A DNA stretch of 64,000 nt. Origin: Neurospora intermedia (lineage: Eukaryota; Ascomycota; Sordariomycetes; Sordariales; Sordariaceae). The notes beneath the pieces are model-generated. The model had not been told where the DNA came from. It saw only the letters and a list, made by a program, of their open reading frames with translations, and searched no databases. The DNA lies in contig BTPP01000002.1 in NCBI GenBank assembly GCA_037102815.1, forward strand, positions 6,014,001 through 6,078,000. The letters run 5' to 3'. The position numbers and the translations under genes were made by a program. This document shows positions 22,001 through 32,608 of this stretch, piece by piece (within the stretch, counting starts at the first letter, position 1; each line of letters opens with the position of its first letter).

Positions 22001-22709
22001 CCGTGACGTTGCCCGCTGTGGATGATCCCAGTGATGCCCGTCGATTGGACTGTCCAAACCTTCTCAAGTGGAGGCGTTGATTTGGCATTGTGTAATATGT
22101 TCGTCCGGCATCGATCATGGTTCATACAAGTACGCTACTCTTGTTATTTCGGCAGTCTGGCCAGAGCTGTTCCGGATGTCAAACCCAAGATTAGAATACG
22201 ACAGGAGACCATGTGGTCAGTGCGCTCAGTGGTGGTTTTTCTTACCCCACACTGATGACCCCGTATGTACGTATGTAACGGAATGACTTGCAGGCTGGAC
22301 CACTTGCCTGCCGGTGCAACCTTGTGGAACTCCATCCATCCTGACAGATCTTATCTTATCGTGGTTGCTACGGAAACTTGGTTGTGTGCTGGGCTGTTGA
22401 TCGCCTTGCTTCTTCCAATCCCCCTCGTCAACACTTTTCCCAAAGCTGACTGGTTGGACGACAATTTGCCTCGCCGCGTCCGGGATGATGACTTGCAGTT
22501 GAGGCTCGCCAATCTGCTGACTACCCTCGTTAATCGATCACCACCGGCCGCGTTCAGCTAACCGACCACAACGCGAGAAACAAGCGCGAGCGTCCCGCAC
22601 TAGTCAATAGCTCGTGAAGCCAAATCAACATCATTTCTCGTCTCCCGAATGCGGCGCAACATCCCTTCCCATTACACAACCTAAACCCGCACATTTCACC
22701 GCGGACAAC
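19007..22709. other. 3.7-kb divergent intergenic region
   Basis: Lies between the start codons of the acidic protein (minus) and the kinesin (plus). No protein gene or RNA gene is supported. It holds low-complexity stretches: a T/G/A-rich tract at about 19848-19925 (GGTTGTGGT repeats, poly-T, poly-A) and a GTAGGTAGGTA run near 20625. The length suggests extended promoters, UTRs or an unrecognised non-coding transcript. Confidence 0.4.
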
Positions 22710-25569
22710 ATGGACACCCAACCAACGTCACACAGCCTTTTCGAAGTTTACCTTCGACTGCGCCCAGCCAACACCGTATCGACGTCTGGCGATCGCTTCC
22801 TCGACGTTGATGCCCCAGAACCCAGCGAGAGTGCACCCAAACACATCACCCTGAACCCGCCAGCCGATCGACGCCGAGCAATCGAAAAGTTCGCCTTCAC
22901 CCAGGTCTTTGAGGAAGACGCCACACAGCTTGATGTGTTTCACTGTACTGGGGTCGCCGGCTTGGTGGAGGGCGTGCTTGCTCCCTATGGTGATGGAACG
23001 GATGCCTTGTTGGCGACGCTGGGAGTGACGGGTTCTGGAAAGGTTTGTTCAGCACTGTGGTGCTGCAGAGAAAAAAGATACTGACGATGGAATACCACTG
23101 CAGACACACACCATGCTGGGAACACGATCCCAGCGTGGCCTCACCCAAATGTCCCTTGACCTTATCTACCGCTCGCTCGGCCATCGCGTCCTTGATCCCT
23201 CTACATATCCAAACCTCGAGCAATCCATCAGCGCATCCGATCCGTCAGAAGCCAATATCCTTCCAGCCACGGCCTACCTCGAATCGGTCTATAGCACAGA
23301 TCCAACGATATCCTTTCTGCGCGGAAGCGGCAATGGCCGATCGACACCTCTACAAGTACGACCTTTTGCTTCTTTTTCCGCTCGACCGTTTGCTTCTGTC
23401 TCTTCTCGAGTCCCTTCTCAAGTCCCAACCGACAAGCCCATTTGTCGGACCTCTTCTACTTCTTCTGTGGCGCACCAGTTTGGCGCAAGAACTCCAGCTG
23501 GTCCCTTTCAACAAGCCCAGCGGTCGGCCAGTATCCGACTCGTCGTTACCGAAGAACCAGAACAAGAGGAAGAAGAGTCAACCGTGTTCTTCACGCCTCC
23601 TAGTCGAGCGGGAACCGTGACTCCCACGCAAACAACAAAAACAAGCAGGCTTCCGTGCCCAAGTCCGAGTGGACTTGGTAATTCTCCTCTCCAACGAAGT
23701 AGTCGGCTTCCAACCTACCCACCCCAGCGGGTTGGGACTTCTCCTACTAAGCCACAGCAGCAGCTCCGGCCTGTTGCTTCTTCTACTCTTCCACGCTTCA
23801 CAGCTACCTCTTCCCTCCGTTTCGCAACTGTCACAGCAGCAACTAGACCCTCTAACCGTGATCAACAGAACGAATCGTCCACTCCACGCCGTTTCCGCCC
23901 TTCCACGCTCCCCCAGAACCCCGACATAAGCCATCTAACCATCCCCGTTGACGCGTCAGCCGAGTACGCCATCGTCATCTCCATGTACGAAGTCTACAAC
24001 GACCGCATCTTCGACCTCCTTTCTTCCCCCGTGAAATCGGCCGCCACCAAAGAATACCGTCGCCGACCCTTGCTGTTCAAACCCACCGAGCTCTCGCCGG
24101 ACCGAAAAGTGGTGGCGGGACTACGAAAGGTAGTTTGCGGAAGCCTCGATCAGGCGTTGATGGTCTTGGAAGCGGGTTTGCAAGAGCGAAGAGTGGCGGG
24201 GACAGAGAGTAATACGCAGAGTTCGCGGAGTCACGGGTTCTTCGTGGTGGAAGTGAAAAAGAGGTTTTTGCTTGGTGGGCAGCACACTGGATGGTACGGA
24301 GGCGCAGGGTGGGCCGGGAATTCACTGACCATTGTGGACCTTGCGGGCAGTGAGAGGGCCAGAGACGCAAAGACAGTCGGACAGACGTTGGCCGAGGCGG
24401 GCAAGATCAACGAGAGCTTGATGTATCTGGGGCAGTGTTTGCAGATGCAGGTCGCAGGTGGGAAGGAAAAGGTATGTTCTTCTTCAAATAGCCTGATGGC
24501 ATGGGGTGCTAACGAACCGTAGCCGAATCTGGGCTTGATCAGGCGGTGCAAACTGACCGAGCTGCTGTTCACCAACTCGTTCCCCACGGGTAACAACCAG
24601 CAACAGCATCGAAACCCGCAGAAAGGCATCATGATTGTCACCGCTGACCCCCACGGCGATTTCAACGCGACCTCGCAAATTCTTCGCTACTCTGCCCTCG
24701 CAAAGGAGGTCACCGTTCCTCGCCAGCCGCCCTCGTTTCCTCCCGCCAACTCCTTCTCCAACTCGTTACCGCCTATCGGCAGTCCAAACCATCAATACCT
24801 CTCCTTCCAACAGACTCTCGAATCCGCCGCTCTCGAGATCTCCAGGCTACAAGAAGACCTCACCTACCTCCGGCACGCCCTCGACTCGGAACGAAGCCTA
24901 CGCGAACAGGCTGAAGCGCATTTGTTGAGCATGGAAGATAAGATGGTCGAGCTGGAGCAGGCCATCCGCGAAGATTGTGCGGAGGAGTTCGAGAAGCGTC
25001 TGGAACTGGAAGTCAACCGGTGGAAGACGATTGTTGATGGGGAGAGGGAGAGGGGGGAAGAGTTTTGGCGGGGGAAGTGGGGAGTGTTTGAGCGGATGGT
25101 AGAGGCTGATGGGGATGTTGACATGGATATGGACGTTGACAGTCCAAAGAAGCCAGAAAACACGACGCTGGTGGAAACGAGATCAGTGGAAGATAGAGAG
25201 GCCCGACGACAGCTGGAAATCCTTGCCGACGAAAATGAGCGGCTACAGAGGGAGAACGAATCACTTAAACAGGCTTTGGCAGCCTGTATCGATCCTGCCA
25301 AGTCAACCAGCAAGAACAAGTCGCCCAGTCGCAGGTCACCTAGTCGTAGTCGGAGGAAGAAGGCTCAGCTGAATTATGCGGAAGATGATGATGATGGGTT
25401 CTTTCAGGAGTTGAAGAGGGATCAAGGGGATATGGCCATGGATGGGTTTGGGGAGGGAAATGGGGTCAGTGGTAGTCATGGGACGGGAAGTCCGACGAAG
25501 AAGAAGAGGATCAGGAGGTTGGGAGCAAAGAAATGGGGGCAGGGGTTGGATGATGATGATCCTTTTTAG
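22710..25569 (+). CDS. Kinesin-6-like motor protein with very large loop insertion
   Basis: Microtubule motor ATPase. Exons 22710-23042, 23104-24471 and 24523-25569 (GTTTGT...CTGCAG and GTATGT...CCGTAG introns) give about 915 residues. The motor is N-terminal: the P-loop GVTGSGK is completed across intron 1 by THTMLG; then YEVYNDRIFDLL, switch I SSRSH near 480, switch II DLAGSE near 524, the KINESL relay helix and RRCKLTELLF after intron 2. Between the helix after the P-loop and the YEVYND strand lies an insert of about 250 residues, rich in Ser/Thr/Pro/Arg. Kinesin-6 (MKLP/Klp9) motors carry their large insertion at this place. A coiled coil follows near residues 650-820, then an Asp-rich segment and a basic/acidic tail. 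Kinesin-6 proteins act at the spindle midzone; that role here is inferred. Confidence 0.88.
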
Positions 25570-25914
25570 ATGGCACCAGCTAGCAGCGTGGTGTTTGGGC
25601 TGTCGAGGAAGGATCATGTCGTTTATTGTATCAACCCAGGACATCCAGTGGGTTCACTAAGCGTGTCGGGCTATGAAGGGAATTGCATTTGTTTATACCC
25701 CGTTGTTTTTTGTCAAGTCATGTCAACATCAGGCATAATGAAGCACTGTTGTTACCGTCAAGGATCTTTGTTGGCTCAAGTTCTTGCCTGGCTATCCAGG
25801 AAAGGCTCTGTCCTTCTGTCGTTCTTTTTGTACACAACTTAACCCGGTAGCAAGGCCTACGTCGGGGTACTAATATGGACATCCCGCCGCTCGTCAAGGT
25901 AGTTTGACTCCCTT
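25570..25914. other. 3' flank of the kinesin gene
   Basis: No gene seen. Likely the kinesin 3'UTR and spacer. Confidence 0.4.
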
Positions 25915-26595
25915 ATGGTTGCCCAACGAATGGCATGCTCTAAGCGTCACCCTCTAGGGATCGGGCCTCGTTATTGCGGCTACTGTCACCATCCGTGTAG
26001 ACATTGCGAAGGCAGGATCATGTTACGATACCTTGTACCCAAAGGCTCCCAGGCCAACACCTATTCTCCTTGCAAGAATAACGCCCTCCAGCTACGAACT
26101 CGGCCGCCTGTTTCTACCACATCAAACCAAGACGAAAACACCGATCCGAGCACCAAACCCAAGTGGAAGCCGGAACGCCAAAACGATTATTCTACCCCCG
26201 CTTGTGATAAGCAAGACACCAAGTCCACAGCTCCTTCCGTCCAGCACCAACCCGGTCTTCATTACTCCCGGCCCTGGCCCGCCACCTTAGGATTAAAGTT
26301 CCTTCGAGCCATATGCCTCCTCGTCATATACTGCGCCCTCCTCTTCTTCTTCATCCTCTTCATTTCCCGCACCGCCCAAGCACCACGCTCACCACGCTCA
26401 CCACGCTCACCAGCACCCGCGCCAGCACCAGCCCGAACCTCAGCACCCACACTCACACCAACTCCACAGCCAGCACCAACGCCACCACCCACAACCGGGC
26501 CCCTAAACTTCAACTCCTACAGCGCTACTCCCACCGCGGCCCCTACCGCCCGTCCAAATCTTACTGGTCAAGCAGTCTACACCGATGCACCTTGA
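25915..26595 (+). CDS. Possible single-pass membrane protein with Pro-rich tail
   Basis: A doubtful gene. The open frame encodes 226 residues from ATG 25915 (or a shorter protein from 26020). Its one protein-like feature is a strong membrane segment near residues 131-151 (AICLLVIYCALLFFFILFI), followed by a low-complexity tail of SPR and Ala-Pro repeats and Thr/Pro runs. The N-terminal part has several Cys and His. At DNA level the tail contains a triplicated CACGCTCAC unit near 26383-26410. No family is recognised and no introns were found. Confidence 0.35.
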   Translation: MVAQRMACSKRHPLGIGPRYCGYCHHPCRHCEGRIMLRYLVPKGSQANTYSPCKNNALQLRTRPPVSTTSNQDENTDPSTKPKWKPERQNDYSTPACDKQDTKSTAPSVQHQPGLHYSRPWPATLGLKFLRAICLLVIYCALLFFFILFISRTAQAPRSPRSPRSPAPAPAPARTSAPTLTPTPQPAPTPPPTTGPLNFNSYSATPTAAPTARPNLTGQAVYTDAP

Positions 26596-27810
26596 TCACG
26601 ACGCTTTATAGCTTGCAGCTCAGCCTACGAGAGTGCGAGTTAATCAACGCTCAGTCTGGCTCGAAGGATACATGATAGGGGCATGGACATGACTCGTGAG
26701 GACAGAAGGGGGAGGGAGCAGCTGAGTGAGAGGTAAATGTTGGGAAGCAAAAGGGGCCATCGTTTGTAGGGTGCTGTAGGGTTTGGGGGATCTGTTTGCC
26801 GGACATTAGCCTCGGGGCCTGCCTGGTGTATTCGGTGTTCAATTTCTGTTACGCCGGCGGTCTGTGTCAGACGTTGAGGACACTTTGCGAAGGCTTTGCT
26901 GGATCATTCGGTCGCTTCAGTTGTGTTTGGTTTAGCTGGTGCTCCAGTTACGCTGGTGTTTTTCAGAGTAAAATATTGTTGATCTCGCAGAAATGCAATG
27001 CATAAGAGAACTTGCTCGTGAAATTAATGGAGATCTTCACATGTCCTCGGTCGTATCGAAATTACGTGTGGGACAGAATCCGTAACCCACCATTCTAGAG
27101 CCCCGATGGAACTGGAAGGAGGGTCGGGTGCTTGGTAGTACTTTTGCTTCTCAATTTGCCTCTTAAAATCGATTGCACATCTGATATTTCCATCTCCCCC
27201 GAACTTATTCGTACCCAGGAAGAAAACCTCGCATGCCTCTCTCACGCTGCTTGCACCACACCGACGTTCTTCGAGACACTCTCTTGACGCGCGGTCACCA
27301 CGCATTATCGAACTTTTCGCCCATTGCTTCTTCCACCACCACGATTTTGTCGAGTCATCTACCCAGGCCGGGATGTCGCCTCTCCGTCTTCTGCAGTTTG
27401 CATACGAGTCCGGTGTCCGTCTGCATCTCTCAATCCAGATTCTTCGAAACACTGGACAGCGCAATTGTGCAGCTATCGGACTTGAAGCGGGCTGCGTCGG
27501 CGACCGTACGGTCTTGCACAAGCACCTCCGCCACTTCGTATGTGCATTTGTTTTTCCTTTTTTTTCTTTGCTACCCGCAAATCCTTTTGGACAGATATCC
27601 AGACAAGAGTATAAGAACCCTTCGTTCCCCTCTCAATTCTCCAGTCATCACATCCTCCTGGCTCGACCAGAACAATCACAGCCACAACCTGCTTCGCCAA
27701 TCCGTAAGCATTTCGTCGTCCATATCCTCGAAACTCGGTTATCAAACGTCTTTTCCATCTCCGACCTAGCTAACACAAAGCAACCCACAGCGACCCGAAC
27801 CAGGCTCGCC
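26596..27810. other. Intergenic/5' region of the SH3-like gene
   Basis: About 1.2 kb with no supported gene. The part from about 27230 is pyrimidine-rich with several short upstream open frames, suggesting a long 5'UTR for the gene at 27811. Confidence 0.4.
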
Positions 27811-29143
27811 ATGACATCAAGTCATAACCAACCCGATCAGCCTCCGATAACTTCCATCTCTGACGACTACGTCATGCTGGCAAACGGAACGTACTCGGTC
27901 CAAATGACCCCTAGCTCTGGGTCCGAAGATGGCGGCGACGACGAAAGGGAGCCTCTCATGTCCAAGGAGTCTTTGCCAACCACCAAGGCTTCCGTCTCTG
28001 AAGCCCACGCAGACACCAAAAAGCGTGAAAATGGCGGTGCTGACGAAAAGGAGTCTCTCGACCCTAAAGAGTCCTTGCCAACCACCACGGCTTCCGTCTC
28101 TGGATCCCATGCAGGCACCCAAAGCAATATTGCGCCTTTGAACAAGGTACGTCTCGGAACAAAATCTCGACCCCTCGACAATCGTGCTGAACCTGTCACT
28201 ATAGGTTATGTGCGCTACACACAGTTTCAGAGCTGGAAATTCACTGCAGCTTAGTTTCTCTCGCGGCGATCGTCTCCACGTTATCGGTCGTGAGGGTGAC
28301 TCCTGGTGCGAAGCCTTCAACCCTGAACTACCTAACAAGCGCGGTCTCGTGCCCATCTCATACTTCAAAGACATTGATTTCTGGGAAACACCGCTGGGTA
28401 ACTGTTTGCTCATTGTATTGGCTTTGTCTATCATCCTTTTTATGCTCCTTTTCATTTTCATCGGGCCCATTCTACTCGTTATTTACGGGCCTTCCATTCT
28501 GGATTGGCTGGCGTTTGTCGAGCCTACCAAGCCATCCACCTCGTCGTCTTCCGGAGCGCGCAAAGTCCAGATCCCTCTTTGCGGCCCCACCAAGCCCTAC
28601 GAGCCATATCACCTCCTTCCAGTCTATAATCGTACCCCCTACGGCATTCTCGACTGCAACCACAACGCCCCCCATGCCGAACTATTGCAATCTTTCTTCG
28701 ACAAGTCCACCACAGACACCCTTACCCACTTTTACAACAGGGGTGAAGTACCTGACGAAATCGACTGCCATCCCTGGAAGCGTCCTATATCAAGGGACGC
28801 CGACGAGTCACTGCGATCAAGGCTGAACAAATTCACCCCAGAGGAGTGGGCTATCCAGTGGCTCTTCCTGAAGGAGGACCGTTCCGTAGCCGACATCTCG
28901 ATTCTTCCCATATTAGGTATCGATACACCAGGTCCGATGCCGTGCAACAACGATGAGACAAGTCTCCGTAGACGGTCTCACCAGTACATTGCTCAGATGG
29001 AGGTGGTGAGGCAGGAGATTGCGAGGAGGGCGCAACTGGAAATCAAGGAGCTGGAGGATAAGAAGAAGAACGAAGGAGACACGGAGCCGTCATTGTGGAC
29101 GGGCATGGAACAGATGGTGGAACAGATAGTTAGGAATTTGTAG
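27811..29143 (+). CDS. SH3-like domain protein with transmembrane segment
   Basis: Exons 27811-28146 and 28205-29143 (GTACGT...TATAG intron) give 424 residues. The N-terminal third is acidic and contains two tandem copies of a roughly 33-residue unit around KESLPTTxASVS. The second exon opens with an SH3-like fold: hydrophobic start, FSRGDRLHVIG, DSWCEAFN and GLVPISYF match the RT-loop, n-Src and C-terminal strand pattern of SH3 domains. Directly after comes a long hydrophobic stretch (residues about 175-205, ILFMLLFIFIGPILLVIYG), then a soluble domain of about 210 residues ending in a charged helix. It may be an adaptor tethered to a membrane; partners are unknown. Position of the ATG is supported by composition only. 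Confidence 0.78.
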
Positions 29144-30023
29144 TTGGGGGAAGACATGGGAGACGTTGTGCTTCTGCTGATGCAATTGTTATTATTGGAT
29201 GTCCAACCATGTTGATGGGTTCCTATTGTGATCCCAGGCAATTGGGGGCAGATGGCCTTGCACTGGGTTTAGGTTACTGTTGTGTGTGTAGACTAGTAAT
29301 GATAATGCTAGTCCGCTATTGTTATCTCTCCCGCTGTTGTATGTTCCTCTATCGAGACTACCAACGTATTAAAAGAACTCCCGAAAGAGTGAAGCCTCGG
29401 CAAGAATATCTTTCACAGGCTACAGACGGGAACTTGAGTACAGTCCGATGCTGGTCAAAATGGCTGAACAAGGATGACGAAAGGCATTCACAAGATTTAA
29501 TATGGCATTTTGGACAAGAGAAATGGCGTATTCAAGGCAAGATCACGCATTCGTTAGCTATGAAAACACGTACGAGAGTGGACACGAGGTCTCGAGTTAA
29601 TAAGCAAACCAATACTGGACTATCATGCCTAGATTGCTGCTTTCAGAACCAATGTCAATGTTTTGCGTGCGTACAGTGCTATTGTCACTACCTACCTCTA
29701 GGTAAACAAACTGGACAAGAGACAAATCAGGAAAGAGGGATCTATTGCAGATGCTCGACTTAGATAGTACACTATCTGTGACGCACTGGAACTGTGGCGA
29801 CTGAGATAGCAGGGTAGCAGAGATAAATTATCTGGATGTCCACTAAGCGATGGGTGCTATAGGGCAGTTCCGCCGTTTCATTTACAGGGGCAGGCCAGGG
29901 CGCTGCGGTGCTTTGCAAACTTGTTTCACCCAACCGAATGTTGACTTCTCTTGATTGTTCATTTAGCATCGCGAGTATGTACAAACTGACAGATGGAAAG
30001 GACCGCTATACGAGGGAAATCTA
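29144..30023. other. Intergenic region
   Basis: About 880 bp between convergent genes. Nothing recognised; a plus-strand open frame at 29209-29763 has no domain features. Confidence 0.45.
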
Positions 30024-31751
30024 TCACCTCTCCTGCTGCTCCCTCGCCTCCCGCTGGAGTTGTTCTTGCGCCTCCATGTCATGTTCTTCTTGTTCCTGTC
30101 TCTGCTCTTGTTCATCGCGAAGGCGCTCTTGCAACCACCACTGCATTCCCGCAACGACAGATCGAGAGACATGCTCTGCCATGGACATGTGGGGCGGCAT
30201 CGCGTTGGCAGGCATACCTGCTGGTATTGCTGGTAGTGATGTCCGCTCTGTTGGCAGCTCCAAGCCTATCATCAAGGCCATTCGGGCATTCAACTGGTGG
30301 TCACCCGCCTGAGTCTCTTGGATCAGGGCCGCGTTCGATTGCTCGAGTTCGCGGAGCTTTTGTTCGGCAGCCAAAGCGCGTGTCTCTGCATCAGTACACT
30401 TCTGCTCGACTTGTGCCTTTTCGGCCAACTGTCTCTCGAGTTCAGCAACCCGTTGTTCGGCCGCGGTAGCCCGTTGCTCAAGTGAGGCCGTGTTATCTGT
30501 CCCCATCAGCTGCTGATTAGAGGTAACCAGACGTGCTTGCCTCAACTCTTCTTGGAGCCCGGCAATGGTGGCAGTCGCTTGCTCTAACTGCCTTGCTGTA
30601 TCTTCAGCCGGTGGCGGCTGTGCCGGTGGCACCTGGGCGGCTTGCGCAGGGCGTCTCCGCCTGATTTCAGCTTCCTGAACTTGCCGCTTATATGCCTTCA
30701 ACAAGATTTCCTTGATGCGGTTGGCTGGCGGATAGGGATGCCCATGGTTGGCCGACGTGGTCCACATGAACCTCAAATCGGCGGGCAGGTAATCTGGCAT
30801 GCCGCACGTGGCTACCCGATCAAGAGCTTTCTTGATGTTAAGCAGGTCTGAAGTCGTGACTATGTAGACCGCGAATGGCTCACCGTCGTCTACACGAGGT
30901 TCTGGCAGCTGCCCGTGAATGGAGACACGCTCAATTTCCCGTAGGAGGCGGCAAAGAGGAGGGAGGACCTCCATCTGTTGACGGACATCTCGATGGATGT
31001 CCTCGGTCTTGGTCTGCCTGTGACCGTTCCTAAATGCGGTCGCCAATAGGCTGATGTAGCGATCGCCTGTGGGATCTTGTATGGGCCACCGACGCCGGTC
31101 GTTGGTACGACACTTGACGGCGTACTGGATGGCCAGTGCAAGGAGGCTAGGCGACCTGTTGAAGACCGGATGGACAACCAAGAATCTCAAATGATCACAG
31201 AATCTTGAGGGCCAACTCGGGTGGGTCATAAGGTGATTTCCCACCGCAATGGGTGGGTGTTCACTGCCGTATTCCAACAGCCTCTCTGGGCAGATGATGG
31301 AAATGGGCACACAGCCCATGAATTTTGGCGTCACCTTCCACAGTGACTGCATATACGTGTTCCTTTCGCGGGCGTTGATGACTTGTTCCAACTGCGCGCA
31401 ATCCTCGTTGAGCCGGGCAGTGTCTTGCGCCGTCCACAGAGGGTCGTCGACCAGCTCAATCAACGCGTTGTACTCTTGTTCGGTGGGGTTTGGGGCCACC
31501 TCGCGGAGCCTTGTTGTGGTCTCCCTGTGGGCTTCTTCGACACCCTCTACCCAGTCCTTCAGCCGTGGCTGTAAGTCCTGTGGCAGGTTGCCGAATAGCA
31601 GCCCAAAAGCGTTTTCTGTAGCTGGCGCGTCGGGCGAGCCCAGTGCAGCAGCTGGGGCAGCTGGGGCGTCGGATGAGGTGGCATTGCCACCGCGTCCACG
31701 GCCGCGTCCGCCTCTTCCGCCTCGTCCGCTTCGTCCGGCGCGTGTAGACAT
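30024..31751 (-). CDS. RGG-box and coiled-coil protein of unknown family
   Basis: Single-exon gene, 575 residues from ATG 31751; the frame stays open a little further upstream without ATG. The N-terminus is an RGG-type Arg/Gly block (SGRGGRGGRGRGRGG, residues 7-22), typical of RNA-binding or phase-separating proteins. A central region of about 320 residues appears globular with no recognised domain. A Pro/Ala linker near 390-405 is followed by a heptad-like coiled coil (LEQRATAAEQRVAELERQLA) and a Gln/Glu-rich tail. It is head-to-head with the zinc-knuckle gene at 32609, with an 857-bp shared upstream region. Its role is unknown; it looks lineage-restricted. Confidence 0.75.
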   Translation of the reverse strand: MSTRAGRSGRGGRGGRGRGRGGNATSSDAPAAPAAALGSPDAPATENAFGLLFGNLPQDLQPRLKDWVEGVEEAHRETTTRLREVAPNPTEQEYNALIELVDDPLWTAQDTARLNEDCAQLEQVINARERNTYMQSLWKVTPKFMGCVPISIICPERLLEYGSEHPPIAVGNHLMTHPSWPSRFCDHLRFLVVHPVFNRSPSLLALAIQYAVKCRTNDRRRWPIQDPTGDRYISLLATAFRNGHRQTKTEDIHRDVRQQMEVLPPLCRLLREIERVSIHGQLPEPRVDDGEPFAVYIVTTSDLLNIKKALDRVATCGMPDYLPADLRFMWTTSANHGHPYPPANRIKEILLKAYKRQVQEAEIRRRRPAQAAQVPPAQPPPAEDTARQLEQATATIAGLQEELRQARLVTSNQQLMGTDNTASLEQRATAAEQRVAELERQLAEKAQVEQKCTDAETRALAAEQKLRELEQSNAALIQETQAGDHQLNARMALMIGLELPTERTSLPAIPAGMPANAMPPHMSMAEHVSRSVVAGMQWWLQERLRDEQEQRQEQEEHDMEAQEQLQREAREQQER

Positions 31752-32608
31752 GATGTCTGGAATAGCGCGAATCAACGTTGAAGGAGTCACGTTTCCGGGA
31801 CTGCGTGGGTTGAATCAATATTGTGCGTGGCAGGCGGGTGATGGGGTGATGGCGGGATGGGAAAATACAAAGTTTGCGGACCGTGTATTGCCAAATAACT
31901 GCCAAGACGTCTTTTTTGTAACAATACATCCATCCACTGTAAGGGCCACAAATACCTGTCCTGATACACCTGGGATTTCGGTCCATACGGCTCGGAGTTT
32001 GGTATTGACAATCACACTTTTTGTCTACATGTACCTACCTCTACGCACTCTCTATGCCACATACTACCTAGTGAGAGCTTGAAGAAATGGGTCGACAAGT
32101 TATGGCCAGCCTGACCGCTTGGTTCAAGCTCCCCATGGGCTCTACGAATTCAAATTAATGTCCCTATGTAATCAACCGAAAAGATGCCTACGATACTAGA
32201 GCAGGGATCAAGTGCTTTGTAACGTGAATATCTGTGTGATGTGTCTCAGAACTTCGATCGCCAGAATGTGTAAGTGATAGTACAGCCCGCTATACAGAGG
32301 CTTACAGCGAGTGGATACTAACAAGAAGCCATTGGACCCACCTGTATGAGCAACATGCTGTCGACCGTACCTACTCGGCAAACGAGTCTTCACCTCCCGC
32401 GCGCCTCACCTTGGACGGAGCTTTCCACTTTTTTCTCTCGCGCGCACAACAACCCCTCGACGACATTTGGCAACTTGACTACCTCTAGACTTCTTTCGAC
32501 ACCAATAGTTGTAACAGCGTCGCGCGACGCTACAGTACCTCAAGTACACTGAACCCTTTTCAAGCTGGATTTTTCTCTCGAACTAACGTGTTTTTCCAGA
32601 ACAGAACC
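31752..32608. other. Shared upstream region of the head-to-head pair
   Basis: 857 bp between the ATGs at 31751 and 32609. It should hold both promoters. It is less GC-rich than the flanking genes. A possible 5'UTR exon or intron precedes 32609 (TTTTTCCAG near 32591-32599), but no donor can be fixed. Confidence 0.4.

Noticed and set aside
29209-29763. 184-codon open frame downstream of the SH3-like gene
   Set aside because: No domain and poor composition in AT-richer DNA.
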